From contig NZ_FPAJ01000002.1 in the NCBI RefSeq assembly GCF_900116285.1, forward strand, positions 248,001 to 312,000: 64,000 nucleotides of DNA, written 5' to 3'. Each line of letters begins with the position of its first letter. Position 1 is the stretch's first letter. Positions 30,105 to 38,956 of this stretch are shown here, in pieces. Both the position numbers and the translations under genes were made by a program. The stretch comes from Sulfitobacter marinus. GTDB lineage: Bacteria > Pseudomonadota > Alphaproteobacteria > Rhodobacterales > Rhodobacteraceae. Below the pieces are notes generated by a model. It saw only the letters and a list, made by a program, of their open reading frames with translations, searched no databases and was not told the DNA's origin.

Positions 30105-30890
30105 ATGGTTGGCAGTGCAAATCTAAACATCATGATCAAGGCCGCGCGGCGCGCAGGCCGTGGGCTGATCAAAGATTTCCGTGAGGTTGAAAACCTTCAG
30201 GTGTCCAAGAAAGGTGCCGGTGATTTTGTGACCCGCGCCGACATTCAGGCCGAAAAGATCATCAAAGAAGAATTGATGGGCGCACGCCCGACCTATGGTT
30301 GGCTGGCCGAGGAAGGTGGCGAAGACGAAGGGCAAGACCCGACACGCCGCTGGATCGTTGACCCGCTGGATGGCACGACGAACTTCCTCCATGGTTTGCC
30401 GCATTGGGCGATCTCGATCGCGTTGGAGCACAAAGGCCAAATCGTTGCGGGTGTTGTGTTCGACCCTGCCAAGGACGAAATGTTCTTTGCTGAAAAGGGT
30501 GCCGGTGCCTGGATGAACGACATGCGTTTGCGTGTGTCTGGCCGTCACCGGATGATCGAATCCATTTTTGCCACGGGCCTGCCCTTTGCTGGTCGTGCCG
30601 ATTTGCCTGACACCCTGCGCGAGTTGGGACGGATGTTGCCCGTTTGCGCCGGTGTGCGGCGTTGGGGTTCTGCATCGCTGGATCTGGCCTATGTGGCCGC
30701 GGGTCGTTTTGACGGCTATTGGGAACGCCGCCTGAATTCCTGGGATCTGGCTGCGGGCATGCTGATCGTGCGCGAAGCGGGCGGTATGGTTGAACCGTTG
30801 AACCCGGAAGGCGATATCCTTGCCGATGGTGAGATCGTTTGTTCGAACGAAGCCTTGTTCAACGGATTTGCAAAAGTCGCACGCGGCTGA
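30105..30890 (+). CDS. suhB: Inositol monophosphatase family protein
   Basis: 261 aa. Metal-binding motifs in order: LAEEGGEDE (Glu pair, about residue 66), WIVDPLDGTTNFLHGLPHW (the DPLDGTTN motif) and the C-terminal NSWDLAAGMLIVREAGG (WDxAAG). KKGAGDFVTRAD near residue 37 is the usual N-terminal loop. It dephosphorylates myo-inositol phosphates; in proteobacteria SuhB also joins rRNA antitermination complexes. Confidence 0.92.
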   Translation: MVGSANLNIMIKAARRAGRGLIKDFREVENLQVSKKGAGDFVTRADIQAEKIIKEELMGARPTYGWLAEEGGEDEGQDPTRRWIVDPLDGTTNFLHGLPHWAISIALEHKGQIVAGVVFDPAKDEMFFAEKGAGAWMNDMRLRVSGRHRMIESIFATGLPFAGRADLPDTLRELGRMLPVCAGVRRWGSASLDLAYVAAGRFDGYWERRLNSWDLAAGMLIVREAGGMVEPLNPEGDILADGEIVCSNEALFNGFAKVARG

Positions 30891-30978
30891 TTTCGTGGCT
30901 GGGCCGGGATGCCTTCGGCGAGGATTTAAACCCATTTGGAAAACCGGCGTTGGTTTAACGATCAACTGATGGCGCGCG

Positions 30979-31722
30979 CTATTTGCGTTTCACCTTGGGA
31001 ATATGGCTGCGTCGTGTCGGGTAGGTCGCATCGGGGTGGGGCGGATGGCCCTGGGTTCGTGACCAGAACCTTGGCCCGCCCAAGCGCAGCCAGATCGGGA
31101 TGGCCAAAACTATTCCAACGATAAATCCGCCAGCATGCGCCCAATAGGCCACGCCGCCCGACGTTGGGTCTGCGCCGACGCCGCCGATGAATTGCATGCC
31201 GAGCCACAGGCCCAGCATGATCCAGGCGGGGATCGGCAGGATGCGGAAAAACACGATAAAGATAATCAGAACATCGACTTTGGCCTTGGGGTAGAGCAGC
31301 AGGTAGCCGCCCATTACGCCCGCGATTGCCCCCGAAGCCCCTACTGTGGGCACGCCCGACATTGGGCCCGAGATGACATGAGCCGCCGCCGATAAGATGC
31401 CGCAGGCAAGATAGAAGCCCAGATATCCCATATGGCCCATCTCGTCTTCGATGTTGTCGCCAAAAATGTATAGAAACAGCATGTTGCCAGCGAGGTGCAT
31501 CCAGCCTCCGTGCAAGAACATTGACGTAAAGACCCCGGTGTACCCGCCGCCCATCGTCACGCGTTCCGGCAAAAGTGCCCAGTTGTAAAAGAAAAGGTTG
31601 ATCGCCCGGGGATCGTTCATCAAGCTGACATAGCTTAGAAACACGCCGATGTTCACCGCCATAAGCAGGTAGGTCACGTAAGGTGTGCGCCCGGATGGGT
31701 TATGGTCGCGGATCGGAAACAT
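30979..31722 (-). CDS. Rhomboid family intramembrane serine protease
   Basis: About 247 aa, starting at the family's characteristic MFPIRDHNPSG. The ATG at 31722 is chosen over several upstream starts because AAGGGT precedes it and conservation begins there. Six or seven membrane segments are visible. HLAGNMLFLYIFGDNIED holds the conserved Asn, GASGAIAGVMGGYLLLYPKA the nucleophilic Ser (G-A-S-G), and YWAHAGGFIVGIVL the catalytic His. It cleaves membrane proteins within the bilayer; the substrate is unknown. The tail PKVKRK is basic and cytosolic. Confidence 0.92.
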   Translation of the reverse strand: MFPIRDHNPSGRTPYVTYLLMAVNIGVFLSYVSLMNDPRAINLFFYNWALLPERVTMGGGYTGVFTSMFLHGGWMHLAGNMLFLYIFGDNIEDEMGHMGYLGFYLACGILSAAAHVISGPMSGVPTVGASGAIAGVMGGYLLLYPKAKVDVLIIFIVFFRILPIPAWIMLGLWLGMQFIGGVGADPTSGGVAYWAHAGGFIVGIVLAIPIWLRLGGPRFWSRTQGHPPHPDATYPTRRSHIPKVKRK

Positions 31723-31782
31723 GACGCGACCCTTAGCCATCGCTGGGGCAGGGTCAAGAGTTTGGATGAGGCGAAGTATCGA

Positions 31783-32406
31783 ATGAAGATCACATGTTTG
31801 CACACTGGCCAAAGCCATGTTGAAGGGTTTACCCGCCTGTTCGACGCCGAAGGCTGGGACGGCGCTGTCGAGCATATTGTCCGCGACGATTTGTTGTCGC
31901 GCGCCCAGGCTGAGGGGACCGAGGCTGTGGCGGCAGATGTAGCAGCAGTGCTTGAGCGGTTTACGCAGGCCGATACGGTGCTGTGCACCTGCTCGACGCT
32001 GGGTGCGCTGGTTGAACGCTTGGGTGGCGACAACGTGTTGCGGATTGACCGACCGGCGATGGAGGCGGCGGCTTGCCACCGCTCCGTGATGCTGGCGATT
32101 TGCTTGGAAAGCACGCGCGCGCCGAGTGTCGCGTTGTTTCAGGACTGTGCCAAAGGGAGCGTGCCAAATGTCGTCTTCTGCGAGGATGCGTGGCCATATT
32201 TCGAAGCAGGTGATACGCTGGGGTTCAACCGTTCGATTGCGCAGTCGGTTGGGGCGGCCATGATTGCAGCGCCCCAGACGGACTGCATTGTTTTAGCGCA
32301 AGCGTCGATGCAGGGGGCGGCCCCCTATCTGCTGGATATTGGCTTGCCGGTGTTGGCGACGCCCCCCTTGGCCGTGCGGCGGGCAATCAAGGTCGCCCGC
32401 CGGTAA
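31783..32406 (+). CDS. Asp/Glu racemase-like protein, unknown substrate
   Basis: About 207 aa from ATG 31783 (GATGAGGCGA upstream). MKITCLHTGQSHVEGFTRLFD opens the protein. DTVLCTCSTLGALVERLG supplies a Cys-rich loop where Asp/Glu racemases carry their first catalytic cysteine, and PQTDCIVLAQASM could supply the second cysteine and strand. The fold call is by these loops only; relatives in roseobacters are annotated loosely as racemase-like or hypothetical. The start lies only 60 bp from the rhomboid start on the other strand, so the two share a divergent promoter region. Confidence 0.55.
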   Translation: MKITCLHTGQSHVEGFTRLFDAEGWDGAVEHIVRDDLLSRAQAEGTEAVAADVAAVLERFTQADTVLCTCSTLGALVERLGGDNVLRIDRPAMEAAACHRSVMLAICLESTRAPSVALFQDCAKGSVPNVVFCEDAWPYFEAGDTLGFNRSIAQSVGAAMIAAPQTDCIVLAQASMQGAAPYLLDIGLPVLATPPLAVRRAIKVARR

Positions 32407-32409
32407 CTT

Positions 32410-35400
32410 TTATCCAGCAGCGCCCAGCAGCTGCGCGTTCCCGCCAGAGGCCGTTGTGTCTACGCACAGATGGCGTTCGGCGCGCACGCGTGCGGTGTCA
32501 GGCAGCCCCCGTATGAGCGGCACAATCGGGCCGTCCCGTTTGGCAAGCGCCTGTTCGATGGCGCGGGCGGTTTCTTCGTCGCCCCACCACAGGATGCCGC
32601 CATAGTTGGGGCCGTTTGCAAGCGACGCAATGTCGATCTTGCCCGCGGTTTTAAGCGCGCTGCCAGCAAGTGCCTTGACGGCGCGTGCCTGTTCGGTTGC
32701 GGTCGCGTCGCCCGGCCCCATGCACAGCAAGGCAGGTCGCGGCAGTGAACTGAGGCGATTGGTTTCGCCTGTCGGGCCGGGTAGGGTGATCGTTTCAATT
32801 ACTGTGTTTGAATGATCCGGCACCGGAGGCAGATCGTTTTGGGCTTTGGTCCAGCTTTCGTCGACCGATTTCAGATCAGGCGCGCCGAAACGGGGCAGAT
32901 AGTTCGGGCCGCCTGCTTTGGGGCCTGTGCCAGAAAGTCCCTCTCCGCCAAAGGGTTGCGAGCCGACGATGGCACCGATCTGGTTGCGGTTCACGTAAAT
33001 ATTGCCCGCCTCGATCCGTTCAGAGACATGCTGCACCCGGTCGTCGATACGGGTTTGCAGGCCAAAGGTCAGGCCATAGCCAGTGGCATTAATATCATCG
33101 ATGACCTTGTTAAGCTGCGTGGACTTAAAGGTTGCGACATGCAGCACGGGGCCGAATATCTCGCGCTTTAGATCAGAGATGCTATCGATGCGGATCATTG
33201 TGGGTGGGATGAACGTGCCTTTGCCCGGGGCAGTCATTTCGGCGATCACACGGCCCTCACTGCGGGCTGTGTCGATATGGTCGGCGATGCCTTTACGGGC
33301 CGTCTCGTCGATGACGGGGCCGATATCGGTCGAAATGTCCCAAGGATTGCCCATGACCATGACCTCGATCGCGCCTTCGATCATCTCGATCAGTTCTTTG
33401 GCGATGTCCTCTTGGACATAGAGGCAGCGCAGGGCGGAGCAGCGTTGCCCGGCCGATTGGAAGGCGCTTTCCACGATGGCTTGGACGGCCTGTTCGGGCA
33501 GGGCGGTGCTGTCTACGATCATGGCGTTCAGCCCGCCGGTTTCCGCAATAAGCGGGGTGCCGGGGGCGCAATGATCGGCCATGGATTGGCGAATTTTCAG
33601 GGCTGTCGCGGTCGAGCCGGTAAAGGCCACACCGTTCACCCGTGCATCAGAGGTAAGTGCTGCACCCACATCCCCGCCACCGGGCAGCAGTTGCAATACC
33701 TCGCGGGGCACGCCGGCCTCGTGCAGAATGGATACCGCCAGAAACGCGATCAATGGGGTTTGCTCGGCCGGTTTTGCAAGTACTGCGTTGCCCGCGGCGA
33801 GGGCGGCGCTGACCTGTCCGCAGAAAATCGCCAGCGGGAAGTTCCACGGCGAAATACAGGTGAAGACGCCAGCGGGGGGTACATTCGTTGCTTGCGAGGC
33901 GTAGTAGCGCAGGAAATCAACGGCTTCACGCAGTTCGCCAACGCAGTCGAGCAGGCTTTTGCCTGCTTCGCGGGCGAGCAGCGCGAAAATTTCACCATAA
34001 TGCGCTTCGAGCATATCAGCAGCTTTGAGCAGCACCTCTTGGCGCACCTCAAGCGGGGCCTTCCAGATTTCCGCTGTGTCAAAGGCGTTTTTCACATCCG
34101 CCTCAGACGCATTGCGCACGGTGCCGGGGCTGCGGCCAACTGCGGCTGGGTTCTGCAAACGCACGGCTTTCTTTGGCTTTGCCTCGGCTGCGATCAACGG
34201 CGTCGCGGCCCAACTGTGCGCCTTCCATGGCGCACGTGCGGATTCGATCATATCCAACGTGGGGGTATGCATCAGATCAAACCCCATCGAGTTTACGCGG
34301 ATCGGCTGGAACAGCTCGGGTCCGGTCGGGATTTGAAGAGCCGCTTCGGACAGGCCGTCGAACGGATCGGCGGCGACTTCTTCTGGCGGCACATTTTCGT
34401 CAACGATCTGGTTCACAAAGCTGGAGTTCGCCCCGTTTTCCAGCAAGCGGCGGACCAGATAGGCCAGCAAATCCTTATGTGCGCCCACAGGTGCATAGAC
34501 CCGGCAATGGGTGCCGTGTTTTTCCATGACGATGTTATGGAGCGTTTCGCCCATGCCATGCAGGCGCTGGAATTCGAATTTTTCCTTGTCTTCCGCCATG
34601 TGCAAAACGGCAGCAACCGTGTGCGCGTTGTGGGTGGCGAACTGGGGATAGATCCGGTCGGTCATGTTCAGCAATTTGCGCGCATTCGCGATATAGGACA
34701 CGTCTGTTGCCGCTTTTTGGGTGAAGACAGGGAACCCATCGACGCCTTTGACTTGGGCGCGCTTGATTTCGGTGTCCCAATAGGCCCCTTTCACCAGACG
34801 GACCATGATTTTGCGGTCGTGGCGGATCGCCATGTCATAGAGCGCGTCAATCACAACGCCCGCGCGGGGGCCGTAAGCTTGGACGACGACGCCAAAACCC
34901 GCCCATCCGGACAATGCAGGCTCGGACAGTACCTTTTCGATGACGTCCAAGGATAGCCCCAGACGGTCGGCCTCTTCTGCGTCGACATTCAGCCCCATAC
35001 CTGCGGATTTGGCGAGCAGGGCCAGCGCACGCAGACGCGGCACCAGATCGCGCATAACGGATGCTTCCTGCGCGACCTCGTAACGGGGGTGCAGCGCGGA
35101 TAGTTTGACAGAGATACCGGGGTTTTTGCGGCTGTCCTTGTGGGTGCAGGCCACGGCAATGGCCGAAATTGCGCGGCTATAGCTGAGGTGATAGCGCTTG
35201 GCATCGGCTTCGGTACGGGCCGCTTCGCCCAGCATGTCATAGGAATAGGTGTATCCCTTTTTCTCCATGCCTTTGGCGCGCTCCATCGCGGCATTGATGT
35301 TTTCACCCAGAACAAACTGGCGGCCCATTTCCTTCATTGCGCGGCTAACGGCAGTGCGGATGACAGGTTCGCCCAGACGCTTGATCGCCGCACGGATGTG

Positions 35401-35829
35401 GCGCACGGGGCCCGGTTGTTCGTCGTCCAGCACGCGGCCGGTCAGCATCAAGCCCCATGTCGATGCATTCACCAGCGGTGATGTCGAATGCCCCATATGG
35501 CGGCCCCAGTCTGAGGGGGCGATTTTATCCTCGATCAGCGCATCAATGGTATCGGCATCGGGCACGCGAAGCAGGGCCTCGGCCAGACACATCAAAGCGA
35601 CACCTTCATCCGTGGACAGGCCGTATTCGGCAAGGAATACTTCCATAAGGCCGGGGGCGGTGTGGCTGCGAATGGCACGCACGATATCTGCGGCGTTTTT
35701 TGTGATCTCTATCCGATCTTCGGGTGACAGCTGAGTGTTTCGGATCAGTTCATGCAGAACATGTTCCTGATCGGCGTAGGTGCCTGCATCGATTTGATGA
35801 CGCAAAATCGGGGAAGAATCACGTGCCAT
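32410..35829 (-). CDS. putA: Bifunctional proline dehydrogenase / glutamate-semialdehyde dehydrogenase
   Basis: 1139 aa. No N-terminal ribbon-helix-helix is present, so this PutA is enzymatic only. The proline dehydrogenase barrel spans about residues 180-470 (ISVKLSALHPRYE, MVRLVKGAYWDTEIK, FATHNAHTV). The aldehyde dehydrogenase domain from about 540 has SPWNFPLAIFCG, AFTGSTATALKI, IAETGGLNAMIVD and the catalytic Cys in GQRCSALRCLYVQ. A C-terminal domain completes the substrate channel. It oxidises proline to glutamate at the membrane. GGAGCCC precedes the ATG. It is divergent from an Lrp-type regulator. Confidence 0.97.
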   Translation of the reverse strand: MARDSSPILRHQIDAGTYADQEHVLHELIRNTQLSPEDRIEITKNAADIVRAIRSHTAPGLMEVFLAEYGLSTDEGVALMCLAEALLRVPDADTIDALIEDKIAPSDWGRHMGHSTSPLVNASTWGLMLTGRVLDDEQPGPVRHIRAAIKRLGEPVIRTAVSRAMKEMGRQFVLGENINAAMERAKGMEKKGYTYSYDMLGEAARTEADAKRYHLSYSRAISAIAVACTHKDSRKNPGISVKLSALHPRYEVAQEASVMRDLVPRLRALALLAKSAGMGLNVDAEEADRLGLSLDVIEKVLSEPALSGWAGFGVVVQAYGPRAGVVIDALYDMAIRHDRKIMVRLVKGAYWDTEIKRAQVKGVDGFPVFTQKAATDVSYIANARKLLNMTDRIYPQFATHNAHTVAAVLHMAEDKEKFEFQRLHGMGETLHNIVMEKHGTHCRVYAPVGAHKDLLAYLVRRLLENGANSSFVNQIVDENVPPEEVAADPFDGLSEAALQIPTGPELFQPIRVNSMGFDLMHTPTLDMIESARAPWKAHSWAATPLIAAEAKPKKAVRLQNPAAVGRSPGTVRNASEADVKNAFDTAEIWKAPLEVRQEVLLKAADMLEAHYGEIFALLAREAGKSLLDCVGELREAVDFLRYYASQATNVPPAGVFTCISPWNFPLAIFCGQVSAALAAGNAVLAKPAEQTPLIAFLAVSILHEAGVPREVLQLLPGGGDVGAALTSDARVNGVAFTGSTATALKIRQSMADHCAPGTPLIAETGGLNAMIVDSTALPEQAVQAIVESAFQSAGQRCSALRCLYVQEDIAKELIEMIEGAIEVMVMGNPWDISTDIGPVIDETARKGIADHIDTARSEGRVIAEMTAPGKGTFIPPTMIRIDSISDLKREIFGPVLHVATFKSTQLNKVIDDINATGYGLTFGLQTRIDDRVQHVSERIEAGNIYVNRNQIGAIVGSQPFGGEGLSGTGPKAGGPNYLPRFGAPDLKSVDESWTKAQNDLPPVPDHSNTVIETITLPGPTGETNRLSSLPRPALLCMGPGDATATEQARAVKALAGSALKTAGKIDIASLANGPNYGGILWWGDEETARAIEQALAKRDGPIVPLIRGLPDTARVRAERHLCVDTTASGGNAQLLGAAG

Positions 35830-35936
35830 TTTGGGCTCCTATGTTTAATTGGACTAGTTTACTGTGCGATTTGAAGTAAGAGTGACTGATTGCCCCCGAT
35901 TTGATAGGCAAACCGATTTAATATTGGGTGTTCGAC

Positions 35937-36413
35937 GTGACAAATGACGACTTTAAGATGGACCGCTTTGATGCGGCGATTCTAACGGTTCTGGCCGAAG
36001 ATGGCCGGATTAGCATCACTGATCTGGCCAAGCGGATCGGCCTGTCCAAATCGCCCACTCAGGCGCGTCTGCGCCGGCTAGAAGTCGCTGGCGTTATTCT
36101 GGGTTATCGCGCGCTGCTAGACCCGATCCGCTTGGGTCTTGACCACGTTGCATTTGTCGAGGTCAGGCTGAGTGATACGCGGGAAGTCGCGCTCAAGGCG
36201 TTTAATGCCGCCGTCCTGAAGGTGCACGAGATCGAACAGGTGCACATGATCGCAGGCAGCTTTGATTACCTGCTAAAGGTGCGGACCCGCGATATGGCGG
36301 CCTATCGGGCGTTTCTGGGCGAAACGATTACCACGCTGCCTTATGTGTCCAGTACATCGACCTATGTGGCGATGGAGGCCGTTAAGGAAATCATGCTCGC
36401 AGATGTGACTTGA
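35937..36413 (+). CDS. putR: Lrp/AsnC family regulator, probable PutR
   Basis: About 158 aa. The HTH region has MDRFDAAILTVLAEDGRISI and LAKRIGLSKSPTQARLRRLE, followed by the RAM effector domain with VHEIEQVHMIAGSFDYLLKV. The start is uncertain: GTG 35928, GTG 35937 and ATG 35958 are in frame and none has a strong ribosome-binding site. Its position back-to-back with putA matches alphaproteobacterial PutR, which activates putA in the presence of proline. Confidence 0.85.
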   Translation: MTNDDFKMDRFDAAILTVLAEDGRISITDLAKRIGLSKSPTQARLRRLEVAGVILGYRALLDPIRLGLDHVAFVEVRLSDTREVALKAFNAAVLKVHEIEQVHMIAGSFDYLLKVRTRDMAAYRAFLGETITTLPYVSSTSTYVAMEAVKEIMLADVT

Positions 36414-36444
36414 CTGAAACGGGGCGGCTGCGCTCCATTGGGGT

Positions 36445-36999
36445 ATGCGCCTTTCATTCGCCCTTGTGTTAATCTGTGGCCCCGCTTTTGCGGCAACCTG
36501 TCCTGCACCGCCGGATGTGGCGTCAGAGCTGACACAGCTCTTTGAAAGTGCCCGGAAGGCCGGTGATTTCCGTGAGGGTCAGATGCTTTCGAACAAGATG
36601 TGGGATGTCTGGCTGCGCGCGCCCGACGATGCCGCCCAAGAAGTGTTGGACAGGGGGATGCGCAAGCGCGGTGTTTACGACTTTGTTGGTGCGCTGTCGG
36701 ATTTTGACCGCCTGGTCGCCTATTGTGCCACCTACGCTGAAGGGTACAACCAGCGTGCCTACATTCATTTCCTGCGCGAAGATTATGAAAACGCGCTGAT
36801 TGATCTGGATATTGCCCTTAGGCTCCAGCCTTTGCACGTTGCTGCACAGTCGGGCAGGGCGCTGACCCTGATGAAGCTTGGCCGCATCCCGGAGGCCCGC
36901 GCGCAACTGCTTGTGGCCGTCCAAAACAACCCGTGGCTGTCAGAAGCAGCGCTTTTGGCCAAAGATGCGCCACTTGGACCGGCCGGAGACGACATCTGA
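36445..36999 (+). CDS. Secreted/periplasmic TPR-repeat protein
   Basis: 184 aa. A short signal peptide (MRLSFALVLICGPAFAATC; cleavage likely after AFA) is followed by helical TPR-like repeats: GALSDFDRLVAYCATYAEGY, NQRAYIHFLREDYENALIDL, and AQSGRALTLMKLGRIPEARA. It is probably a periplasmic scaffold. No partner is evident. It is the last core gene before the tRNA and island. Confidence 0.78.
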   Translation: MRLSFALVLICGPAFAATCPAPPDVASELTQLFESARKAGDFREGQMLSNKMWDVWLRAPDDAAQEVLDRGMRKRGVYDFVGALSDFDRLVAYCATYAEGYNQRAYIHFLREDYENALIDLDIALRLQPLHVAAQSGRALTLMKLGRIPEARAQLLVAVQNNPWLSEAALLAKDAPLGPAGDDI

Positions 37000-37040
37000 C
37001 CATTTACACTGCCAGCAACCAAGCTATTGTGCGCGTCGCT

Positions 37041-37080
37041 GCGGGCGTGATGGAATGGTAGACATACCAGACTTAAAATC
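37041..37080 (+). pseudogene. 5' half of tRNA-Leu(UAA), orphan copy
   Basis: Forty bases identical to bases 1-40 of the intact tRNA-Leu at 37188. Identity stops directly after the anticodon-loop sequence ACTTAAAATC. The following 107 bp contain no T-arm or 3' acceptor strand, so no tRNA can form. The break falls at the same anticodon-loop core where the island recombined. Confidence 0.85.
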
Positions 37081-37187
37081 CTTGAGTCTGTGCGGTAAAA
37101 CGCATACGGAACAAGGCGTTGCGACGAAGAGACTGTTTTCAGGCCCGATATAGGCCCGAAACTGAAAGTTGAAGAACAACGCCAGAT

Positions 37188-37274
37188 GCGGGCGTGATGG
37201 AATGGTAGACATACCAGACTTAAAATCTGTTGGGCCTTGTGCCCGTGTGGGTTCGAGTCCCACCGCCCGCACCA
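37188..37274 (+). tRNA. tRNA-Leu (anticodon UAA)
   Basis: Acceptor strands GCGGGCG/CGCCCGC pair fully. D-arm GGTAGAC, anticodon loop CTTAAAA with TAA at 37221-37223, a long variable arm (GGGCCTTGTGCCC) and T-arm GGGTTCGAGTCCC are all present, and CCA is encoded. The 87-nt class II form is right for Leu. Its 3' 57 bases form attL of the island, so the present 3' half may have come from the element. Confidence 0.95.
37218..37274 (+). repeat. attL (island left attachment repeat, inside tRNA-Leu)
   Basis: 57-bp sequence from the anticodon loop (ACTTAAAATC) to the encoded CCA, identical to 51617-51673. The flanking bases differ on both sides of the two copies. Confidence 0.93.
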
Positions 37275-37375
37275 AATTACGAAGTAATAACAACAGCATA
37301 AATAGTTATTGCAAATTTTCCAACATAAGCTAAAAATACCAACATTAGATGAAATTCTACAGTGGGTGAGGAACC

Positions 37376-37609
37376 GTGCAATTGACTCCTGTCCAATGCA
37401 GAATGGCAAGAGCTGGTGTGAGCCTGTCCCGTGCAAAACTTGCCGACTTGGCTGGCGTATCTGCTGCCACTTTGGCTGATTTTGAAGGCGGCAAACGAGA
37501 GTCTTACGATCGAACAGTAAGAGACATACAATCTGTCCTTGAGGGTCTAGGGGTCACGTTTCTTGTGTCAAATGAAGACGGCCCGGGAGTCCGCGTCAAT
37601 GAAGGCTGA
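37376..37609 (+). CDS. XRE-family small HTH regulator (controller-like)
   Basis: 77 aa starting at GTG. The body is a Cro/CI-type helix-turn-helix: TPVQCRMARAGVSLSRAKLA, DLAGVSAATLADFEGGKRES, then IQSVLEGLGVTFLVSNEDGP. Such short regulators often end in the V.F...nGGPGVR motif seen here. It overlaps the start of the methyltransferase gene by 11 bp, so its product may act as a controller (C protein) timing expression of the modification enzyme before the nuclease. First gene of the left cargo module. Confidence 0.72.
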   Translation: MQLTPVQCRMARAGVSLSRAKLADLAGVSAATLADFEGGKRESYDRTVRDIQSVLEGLGVTFLVSNEDGPGVRVNEG

Positions 37610-38945
37610 GCGGAAACTAAGATTTGTTGACCTGTTCAGCGGGTTGGGAGGATTCCATACGGCTCTGTCACGTATGGATTGCGAATGTGTTTTTGCGTGT
37701 GAAATCGATCAAGGCTTGCGGAATTTGTATCAGTCCAATCACGGTATTCGACCGGCTGCAGATATTCGGTTTGCATGGAAGGACATTCCTCCTCACGACA
37801 TATTGTGCGCAGGTTTCCCTTGTCAGCCATTTTCGAAAGCGGGATCTCAAAAGGGGTTTGAGTGTGAAGACTCGGGAGATCTGTTCGATTACATTCTCAA
37901 GGCCATCGACAAGCATGATCCTCGGTTTTTGATTTTTGAAAATGTTCCGAACATCATGCGCCACAATCATGGGGAGACCTGGCGAAGGATCGAAAGTAGT
38001 CTGCGAGGACGGGGCTACGAAGTAGAAGCGCAGGAGCTATCGCCGCACCACTTCGGTATCCCTCAGGTGCGACCAAGGGCAATTATCGTTGGGGCAAAAG
38101 ACCTCTCTGATTTTGATTGGCCAGCACTTTCAAATGCGCCTTCGAAACTTCATCTTTCTTCAATACTGGATGTTAATCCCAACGATGCTGATTGCCTTTC
38201 GGACGATTACCTTCGGTATTTGGAAGTTTGGGAAGAATTTCTTCGCGTTATCCCAAGCGGTATCAAACTGCCATCTTTCCCAATCTGGGCTATGGAGTTT
38301 GGTGCAAACTATCCTGTCGAGGAACGTACACCTAGTTCATATCATAAGAACTACTTGGCTAGGTTTAGAGGGAAGTTTGGAGCCAGTTTGGCTAAGATGT
38401 CAAAAGGGCATCAACTCGCGGCCCTCCCTGCGTATGCTCGTGGCTTGGAGCGGACCTTTCCTAGGTGGAAGATCAAGTTCATTCTCCAAAACCGAGAGTT
38501 CTATGAGCAGAATAAAGATCACTTAAGAGGATGGCTGCCAAAAGTTCAGGAATTTGCGCCTAGCTTCCAGAAGTTCGAGTGGAACTGGCAGGATGGCTCA
38601 AGAACATTGTGGGACAAAGTCATTCAGTTCAGGGCGTCGGGCATTAGGGTTAAGAATCCCGCTACTGCGCCTTCTCTGGTTGCGCTTACGACCAGTCAGG
38701 TTCCTGTAGTGGCTTGGGAAAAACGATATATGACAATGAGAGAATGCGCCCGACTACAAAGCATGGACGGTCTTCAAAGTTTGCCGGAGAGTAAAACACG
38801 GGCATATAAAGCCCTCGGGAACGCCGTGAATGTTGATGTAATTTCTTTGGTCGCTGACAATCTTTTGAATACGATTCGCGTGCGAGAAGCAAACGAGCGA
38901 GACCAATTGGAAATTGTGCCCGATGTTGTAGTGAACTTGGGTTGA
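37599..38945 (+). CDS. dcm: DNA (cytosine-5) methyltransferase
   Basis: About 448 aa. Canonical motifs in order: I VDLFSGLGGFHTAL, IV GFPCQPFSKAG (catalytic Pro-Cys), VI IFENVPNI, VIII GIPQVRPRAIIVGA, a target-recognition region of about 170 residues, IX MRECARLQSM and X YKALGNAVNVDVI. It methylates C5 of cytosine in an unknown site. ATG 37599 starts directly before motif I; a TTG 36 bp upstream is less likely. Codon use is AT-richer than the chromosomal core. Together with the next two genes it resembles a restriction-modification operon. Confidence 0.93.
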   Translation: MKAERKLRFVDLFSGLGGFHTALSRMDCECVFACEIDQGLRNLYQSNHGIRPAADIRFAWKDIPPHDILCAGFPCQPFSKAGSQKGFECEDSGDLFDYILKAIDKHDPRFLIFENVPNIMRHNHGETWRRIESSLRGRGYEVEAQELSPHHFGIPQVRPRAIIVGAKDLSDFDWPALSNAPSKLHLSSILDVNPNDADCLSDDYLRYLEVWEEFLRVIPSGIKLPSFPIWAMEFGANYPVEERTPSSYHKNYLARFRGKFGASLAKMSKGHQLAALPAYARGLERTFPRWKIKFILQNREFYEQNKDHLRGWLPKVQEFAPSFQKFEWNWQDGSRTLWDKVIQFRASGIRVKNPATAPSLVALTTSQVPVVAWEKRYMTMRECARLQSMDGLQSLPESKTRAYKALGNAVNVDVISLVADNLLNTIRVREANERDQLEIVPDVVVNLG

Positions 38946-38956
38946 AAGGACGCGAC

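Noticed and set aside
33277..34956. 559-codon plus-strand open frame
   Set aside because: It lies entirely antisense to putA. Its sequence has no domain, and long antisense frames are common in GC-rich genes.
36783..37436. 217-codon minus-strand frame containing a repeated peptide (GMSTIPSRP)
   Set aside because: The repeat is the translated antisense of the duplicated tRNA-Leu 5' half; it also runs antisense through the TPR gene, so it is not a gene.
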